Shown here: in pieces, positions 39,984 through 43,347 of the stretch | Layout of the letters: every line of letters starts with the position of its first letter | How positions within the stretch are numbered: position 1 is the first letter of the stretch | Source: a virus | Virus record (IMG/VR): IMGVR_UViG_3300017991_000031 | Coordinates: 1-43,347 of that record | DNA: 43,347 nt | Strand: one strand, 5' to 3' | Notes under the pieces: generated by a model | Database searches by the model: none | Told to the model about the DNA's origin: nothing | The model's input: only the letters and a program-made list of their open reading frames with translations | Made by a program: the position numbers and the translations under genes

Positions 39984-40499
39984 ATGGCCGACGGCCGAGT
40001 CAAAACCTGGGGCGGCAAGATCCTCCGCGACACCGGCGCCGTCGCCACCGCCGACGCCTGCTGCTGCGAGCCCTGCACCAACTGCGGCAATCCCCAGCCC
40101 GACGCACTGGTCACCATCGCCGGCGGCTGCAATCCGCTGTGTCTCGACGCCCAGGGCGTCTACGTGTTCAACAACTTCACCGACTTCCCGGCCCACTGCC
40201 TGTGGGAGTGGCTCCTCGACGCCTCGGGCACGTGCGGTGGCTGGTACATCCTGCAGGTCGTCTACTGCAAGGCGACCTCGACGTGGTGTGCCAACATCGT
40301 CCCCGGCGGCCCGGGCGTCTGCCTGGCCACCTTCGGTCGCACGATCAACAACTGCGCCTGCCAGGCCAACATGACGGACATTACCGGCAGCGTCGCCTGC
40401 TCCGGCGGTTTCCTCGTGGGCCTGTTCCAGTTGATCGGCGACCTCAACATGGGCGTCGATTGCACCGCCTGCACGGCGACAGTGACGGTGGGCCCGTGA
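39984..40499 (+). CDS. Very Cys-rich virion-type protein
   Basis: 171 residues with 17 cysteines (ACCCEPCTNCG, GGCNPLC, NCACQANMT, DCTACTA), about 10 per cent. Starts MADGRVKTWGGKILRDTGAV after GGCGGAGTGAGTG. The middle (YVFNNFTDFPAHCLWEWLLD; WYILQVVYC) is strand-rich. The cysteines may bind metal or form disulfides outside the cell. No family is recognised. It is followed by another Cys-containing gene. Confidence 0.55.
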   Translation: MADGRVKTWGGKILRDTGAVATADACCCEPCTNCGNPQPDALVTIAGGCNPLCLDAQGVYVFNNFTDFPAHCLWEWLLDASGTCGGWYILQVVYCKATSTWCANIVPGGPGVCLATFGRTINNCACQANMTDITGSVACSGGFLVGLFQLIGDLNMGVDCTACTATVTVGP

Positions 40500-40819
40500 G
40501 CGAGCCGGCCAGCCCATCCCCCCGCCCCTGCCCCAAGGCCCGCCCCCGCCCCGTCGATGAGGCCGCCGCCATCGCCACCCGTCGCCGCTCGCTGGCCGTC
40601 CTGTTCGATCGCGGCCAGGCCGAGGCCGCCGCCCGCCACCGCCTGGCCGTCTGCTGTGCCGCCAGCGACTGCGGCCGGATCTGCCGCTGGCTGGTCAAGG
40701 GCCCGGGCATCGCCGACGCCTACTGCATGCACCCCGCCCAGCCGGCGGATCAGGCCCGCCGCCCCATCTACGCCGCCCTCGCCGATCCCGCCTTCGCCTG
40801 CCCGGCGGGGTTGTTCTGA
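40496..40819 (+). CDS. Small Cys-containing protein, last gene of the late operon
   Basis: 107 residues from GTG 40496, overlapping the previous stop by 4 bases. A Pro/Arg/Lys-rich start leads to LFDRGQAEAAARHRLAVCCA, SDCGRICRWLVKG and AYCMHPAQ, which could form a small zinc or disulfide knot. It ends at TGA 40817, which begins an A repeat. Confidence 0.5.
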   Translation: MSEPASPSPRPCPKARPRPVDEAAAIATRRRSLAVLFDRGQAEAAARHRLAVCCAASDCGRICRWLVKGPGIADAYCMHPAQPADQARRPIYAALADPAFACPAGLF

Positions 40820-40851
40820 AATCTCAAATCTCAACTCTCAAATCTGAGATC
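40816..40851. repeat. Intergenic element A12 between convergent operons
   Basis: TCTGAAATCTCAAATCTCAA through CTCAAATCTGAGATCC. It holds the stop codon of the last tail gene on the plus strand and of the integrase on the minus strand, so it may act as a two-way boundary. Confidence 0.7.
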
Positions 40852-41935
40852 CTCCCCCCGTCACCGCCTCGACGTCCCCGTCGTAGCCGGGCGCCAGGTG
40901 GGCGTATCGCATCGTCGTGGCGATCGACGCGTGCCCGGCCCATTCCTTGATCTTCACCAGGGCCACCGCCGCGGCGGCCAGGCGCGAGCAGTAGGTGTGG
41001 CGCAGCAGATGCCACGCCGAGCCGGTCCCGCGGACCTGGCGGAACACCGGCATTGGCTCCCGGAGCGGATCCAGCCCCGTCCGCCACCAGTTCCGCGATC
41101 GGTGGAACACCCGCCCTGAATTCCGCCGTCGCCGGGCCAACAGCTCGACCAGTTCCGCCGGCATGGGGATGGCCCTGGGCGAGCCGCTCTTGCTGGTGGG
41201 CAGGACGATGGTCCTGTCGGCCCATCGGACGTCCGCCCAGTCCAGCGCCGCCAGCTCGCCCTTGCGCATGCCCGTCCACAGCGCCGTCCGGACTTCATCG
41301 CCGCACCCGGCCGCGTCGGCCAGCTCGATGGCCTGGCGGTACTCATCCTCGCGGAGCCACCGCGGCGCCGGCAGCTCGACCCGCGGGGCCCGGACATCCC
41401 GGGCCGGATTCCGCCCGAGCAGCCCCCGGACGACCAGGTATCGGCAAAAGCCGCTGATCGCGGCGCGGCCCTTGGCGATGGTGGACGGCGACAGGCCGTC
41501 GGCCTGGAGCTGCCGCAGGTGTGCCTCGACGGCGGCGGCCGTGATCTGCTCGGCAATAGAGATATCTTGGTCGGCGAGGAACGCGGCGATCTTGGCGGCG
41601 TTGCGGTCGACCTGCCCCGGCGCCGCCGTCCGCAGGTTATGGGCGCGGTAGTCGCCCAGCAGGGCCCCCAGCGGCCCCAGCTCGCCCCTGCCGGCCGATC
41701 GGGCCTTTCGTCGGCTGGCGGGTCGGCCCTTGCGCCGATCGTTGACCTGGCGTGCGGACAGGCCGCTGGCGCGTATCTCCGCCGCCAGGAGCCTGGCGAC
41801 CTGCAGGTCGGCCGTCGCCCGCGTCTGGCCGGCGGGCACCAGGGCGAGGCGTTGGGGCCCGAGCCCCGGCAGGTACCACTTCAGCCACCATCGCCGCCCG
41901 CGTCTGTACAGCCCTCGATCTCGTTTGCCTGCCAT
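40838..41935 (-). CDS. int: Tyrosine-type site-specific integrase
   Basis: 365 residues from ATG 41935 with GAGGG 5 bases upstream. The frame stays open to 42082, but that extension (MPKWRNWQTRGIQKA...) is translated tRNA sequence, so I reject it as start. The N-terminus MAGKRDRGLYRRGRRWWLKW is an arm-type DNA-binding module and residues 90-180 are the core-binding helices. Catalytic residues: Arg224 in GMRKGELAAL, Lys249 in TSKSG, His309 and Arg312 in HLLRHTYC, His335 in GHAS, and nucleophile Tyr344 in MRYAH. It recombines attP at 42042 with a host tRNA-Leu gene. Two direct repeats lie just before its start, hinting at self-control. Confidence 0.9.
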   Translation of the reverse strand: MAGKRDRGLYRRGRRWWLKWYLPGLGPQRLALVPAGQTRATADLQVARLLAAEIRASGLSARQVNDRRKGRPASRRKARSAGRGELGPLGALLGDYRAHNLRTAAPGQVDRNAAKIAAFLADQDISIAEQITAAAVEAHLRQLQADGLSPSTIAKGRAAISGFCRYLVVRGLLGRNPARDVRAPRVELPAPRWLREDEYRQAIELADAAGCGDEVRTALWTGMRKGELAALDWADVRWADRTIVLPTSKSGSPRAIPMPAELVELLARRRRNSGRVFHRSRNWWRTGLDPLREPMPVFRQVRGTGSAWHLLRHTYCSRLAAAAVALVKIKEWAGHASIATTMRYAHLAPGYDGDVEAVTGGGSQI

Positions 41936-41948
41936 CCAACCCTCGAAA

Positions 41949-41972
41949 TGGGGCACAGTTTGGGGCACACTC
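41949..41972 (+). promoter_or_regulatory. Left arm-type repeat pair (integrase side)
   Basis: TGGGGCACAGTT and TGGGGCACACTC sit head to tail with 12-bp spacing, 13 bases before the integrase start and 69 bases from the attP core. They match the right array at 42211. Confidence 0.7.
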
Positions 41973-42041
41973 TCCGCCCCGCCCACCGCAGCCCCTTGCC
42001 CCCCGGCCACTTGCGCCCGCCGAAAACCGGCCCTCACGGCC

Positions 42042-42080
42042 TTTTGAATCCCGCGCGTCTGCCAATTCCGCCACTTCGGC
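42042..42080 (-). other. attP: attP core: 5' half of tRNA-Leu(CAA)
   Basis: Read on the minus strand, these 39 bases run GCCGAAGTGGCGGAATTGGC and on through the anticodon loop ATTCAAAA: acceptor 5' strand, D arm and anticodon CAA of a bacterial tRNA-Leu. Homology is lost right after the anticodon loop; no T arm follows. This is the usual length and position of a phage core identical to its attB tRNA gene. Because it is the 5' half, insertion would rebuild the tRNA with phage DNA upstream of it. Confidence 0.8.
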
Positions 42081-42160
42081 ATCTATTCGGATGTCAGGAA
42101 CTTAGGGCGATTCTTCGCACAAGTGTCTGATGCGGCCGAGACTTGTCTGCTCGACACAAA

Positions 42161-42190
42161 CGGGCCGAGGCGGGCCGAGGCGGGCCGGCC
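42161..42190. repeat. Three 10-bp tandem repeats
   Basis: CGGGCCGAGG twice, then CGGGCCGGCC. They lie between the attP core and the right 12-bp array; a binding site for an accessory factor is possible. An imperfect inverted repeat ACAAGTGTCT...AGACTTGT lies near 42119-42147. Confidence 0.5.
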
Positions 42191-42210
42191 GCGACCGCAA
42201 TCATGGCAGA

Positions 42211-42270
42211 TGGGGCACAGTTCCGGGCACGGTTTGGGGCACGGTTCTGCCCGCCGCTTGGGGCACAGTT
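42211..42270 (+). promoter_or_regulatory. Right arm-type array, phased 12-bp repeats
   Basis: TGGGGCACAGTT (42211), CCGGGCACGGTT (42223), TGGGGCACGGTT (42235), a degenerate unit CTGCCCGCCGCT (42247) and TGGGGCACAGTT (42259): exact 12-bp phasing and one orientation. With the pair at 41949 they flank the core, as arm sites of a lambda-type integrase do. Replication iterons are the alternative. Confidence 0.7.
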
Positions 42271-42447
42271 TCACGGGATGTCCTCGAGCCGCCGGCGCCG
42301 GCGGCGACCAACAGGCCCAGGACCGCCCGCCGCCGGTCCAGGGCGAGGGCCTGGGGAGGCCGACGGGTCAGTCGTGGATGCCTCCCCATGGCCGGCTTCG
42401 GGCGAAGCCGGCCCGCCCCCGCCCGCGATGTACATCGCCGTCGTCAT
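42271..42447 (-). CDS. Possible small protein next to attP
   Basis: 58 codons from ATG 42447 with GGGGAGGA upstream on the minus strand. MTTAMYIAGGGG is followed by a Pro/Gly-rich middle and a basic end RRRRRRLEDIP. A perfect 10-bp hairpin lies inside. It could be a small basic excision factor, but low complexity makes it doubtful. Confidence 0.3.
   Translation of the reverse strand: MTTAMYIAGGGGPASPEAGHGEASTTDPSASPGPRPGPAAGGPGPVGRRRRRRLEDIP
42391..42412. terminator. Perfect 10-bp hairpin
   Basis: GCCGGCTTCG and CGAAGCCGGC with a 2-base loop. It could stop leftward transcription from the repressor before attP. No T tract. Confidence 0.4.
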
Positions 42448-42568
42448 CCGCCCATCCTCCCCTTGCACCGCCGGCCGCCGGCGGCTACGATGATAGGCAC
42501 AGGGTTTGCCCCTCTGCCCCGTCAGCATCCGCTCTGGGATCGGTGTCGCCTTGTGTCAGGGGTCCGTG

Positions 42569-42823
42569 ATGACCACAAGCATCGTCACCCTCGTCGAGGA
42601 TGCCCCCGCCGGTGCCCGGGCGGTCCTCGTCAGCGAGGCCTGCTCTATCGTGGCCCGGCTTTCCGCCGACCAGCTCCGCTGTGTGATTGCGGTCCTGTCC
42701 CGGCATCTAACTGCTGCCGGGCCCGCCGCAGCTTGGCCAGGCCGGCCTCCAGGTCGGCGCCCGCGCCCGCGGCCGTTGCTGTACCACCCGCCGCCAGGCC
42801 CAGGGCGAAGCCGACCAGCCTAG
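42569..42823 (+). CDS. Small ORF overlapping the repressor end
   Basis: 84 codons starting MTTSIVTLVEDAPAGARAVL; the first 50 have typical codon bias and helices (SEACSIVARLSADQLRCVIA). The second half overlaps the repressor gene on the other strand by 179 bases and is low complexity. It is probably real for the first part; the 3' end is unsure. Confidence 0.4.
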   Translation: MTTSIVTLVEDAPAGARAVLVSEACSIVARLSADQLRCVIAVLSRHLTAAGPAAAWPGRPPGRRPRPRPLLYHPPPGPGRSRPA

Positions 42824-43193
42824 CCCGGCCGTCGGCGCCGAGCTGCAGCCACGCGGCCAGCAGCTCCCGGCCGTCGCGGTCCAGCTCCGCGCCCCCGCCG
42901 CCGTGGGCCATCACTGCCCGGCCGACCTGCTCGGCCACCGACGGCGGCGGCGGCCAGGCCTGCGAGTCGTCGAGCAGCCAGTCGAGGCTCACGCCGTAGA
43001 GCCGCGCCATGGCGACCACGCCGGAGATCGCCGGGTCGGCCGTGCGGCCGGCCTCAAGATTGATGATTGTGTTGGTCGCCCGGCCGATCCGCCGAGCGGC
43101 CTCGGAGCTGCTCAGGCCCATCTCCGCGCGGCAGCGGCGGAGCTTGATGGCCAGCGACCTACCGGCCGGATTCTCGGGTCGGGGCTTTGCCAC
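42645..43193 (-). CDS. CI-like repressor, XRE family
   Basis: 182 residues from GTG 43193. Residues about 15-75 form a Cro/C1 helix-turn-helix: IKLRRCRAEMGLSSSEAARR, IGRATNTIINLEAGRTADPA and VVAMARLYGVSLDWLLDD. The C-terminal 100 residues are Ala/Gly-rich and helical, without the Ser-Lys residues of a LexA-type self-cleaving domain, so induction must work differently from lambda. The gene overlaps the membrane protein gene by 35 bases in the leftward unit and faces the Cro-like gene. It is the expected lysogenic repressor. Confidence 0.8.
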   Translation of the reverse strand: MAKPRPENPAGRSLAIKLRRCRAEMGLSSSEAARRIGRATNTIINLEAGRTADPAISGVVAMARLYGVSLDWLLDDSQAWPPPPSVAEQVGRAVMAHGGGGAELDRDGRELLAAWLQLGADGRARLVGFALGLAAGGTATAAGAGADLEAGLAKLRRARQQLDAGTGPQSHSGAGRRKAGPR

Positions 43194-43347
43194 AGCACAC
43201 CAGGCAGGCTGTCGCGACCGCCGCCAGGGCGGTCGCGATGGTGGTGACGCCTATCGATCCCCAGGCCACCATCTCCCAGAGGACCGGGTCGATCTCGGTG
43301 GCGAACAGGGCCGCCCCGCCGGCCACACCGGCCGCGGCAAGCACCGC
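43159..43347 (-). CDS. Small two-helix membrane protein (C-terminal part; begins at 174)
   Basis: Continuation of the gene described at 1-174: the stop TAG is at 43161-43159 and the residues VAWGSIGVTTIATALAAVAT, ACLVCCGKAPTRESGR form its second helix and tail. Bases 43225-43347 duplicate 1-123. The 3' end overlaps the repressor gene by 35 bases, suggesting coupled translation. Confidence 0.75.
   Translation of the reverse strand, partial: AVLAAAGVAGGAALFATEIDPVLWEMVAWGSIGVTTIATALAAVATACLVCCGKAPTRESGR
43225..43347. repeat. Terminal direct repeat, right copy
   Basis: Identical to bases 1-123; see the left copy. Merging them gives a 43,224-bp circle. Confidence 0.95.

Noticed and set aside
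14900-40000. Long minus-strand open frames across the head and tail modules
   Set aside because: They are antisense shadows caused by high GC third positions and lack stop codons for that reason.
42042-42080. Functional tRNA-Leu gene
   Set aside because: Similarity ends after the anticodon loop; no variable arm, T arm or 3' acceptor strand is present.
41936-42082. Extended N-terminus of the integrase (MPKWRNWQTRGIQKA...)
   Set aside because: These codons translate the tRNA-Leu half and the 12-bp repeats; the GAGGG-preceded ATG at 41935 begins a normal integrase.
42083-42274. Minus-strand Cys-rich frame reading CPKPCPELCPICHDC
   Set aside because: The apparent cysteine repeats are only the 12-bp direct repeats in translation.

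Overview
The window is a complete temperate, tailed (lambda-like) phage genome assembled as a circle. The first 123 bases are repeated exactly at the end, and a small minus-strand gene continues in frame across the join, so the real unit is 43,224 bp. DNA is very GC-rich with strong G/C third positions. The host is probably a planctomycete or relative. This is inferred from a captured gene with dockerin-type calcium repeats and a PEP-CTERM-like tail, an N-acyl amino acid synthase (FeeM)-like gene, a TIGR03790-like protein, and two families of dispersed intergenic repeats of a kind I associate with such genomes.

Layout. (1) Lysogeny module, across the join: tyrosine integrase (minus, 40838-41935), an attP region with a 39-bp copy of the 5' half of a tRNA-Leu(CAA) gene flanked by phased 12-bp direct repeats, a CI-like repressor (minus, 42645-43193) and a small membrane protein (minus, across the join). 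These are divergent from a Cro-like gene (310-531). (2) Early region, 0.3-11.3 kb, all plus strand, mostly ATGA-overlapped small genes: zinc-binding proteins, an excisionase-like HTH protein, a lower-GC cassette with a ParB/Srx-like protein, a phage metallopeptidase, a transglycosylase-like lysozyme, a putative replisome organizer and a long ParB-like protein. (3) Packaging and head, 11.3-22.2 kb: Nu1-like and GpA-like terminase, gpW-like joiner, gpB-like portal, gpC-like S49 protease with nested scaffold, decoration protein and major capsid protein. (4) Connector and tail, 22.2-40.8 kb: joining proteins, a Cys-rich beta-helix protein, tail tube candidate, G/GT chaperones with a -1 frameshift site, a 514-aa tape measure and baseplate or fibre proteins.

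Most notable points. The portal gene is split by an in-frame TAG although TAG is a normal stop elsewhere. The chaperone pair has a textbook A-AAA-AAC slippery site. The tail operon carries accessory genes unusual for a phage: a FeeM-like acyltransferase, a LamG plus TIGR03790-like protein, and a secreted legumain/caspase-like cysteine peptidase with dockerin repeats. Twelve late-gene junctions carry an AT-rich element (TTTGAGAT units), usually beside a GC-rich hairpin. A second repeat family forms long hairpins, and one copy appears to have been split by a two-gene cassette. All functional names rest on motif recognition by eye; no database search was run.
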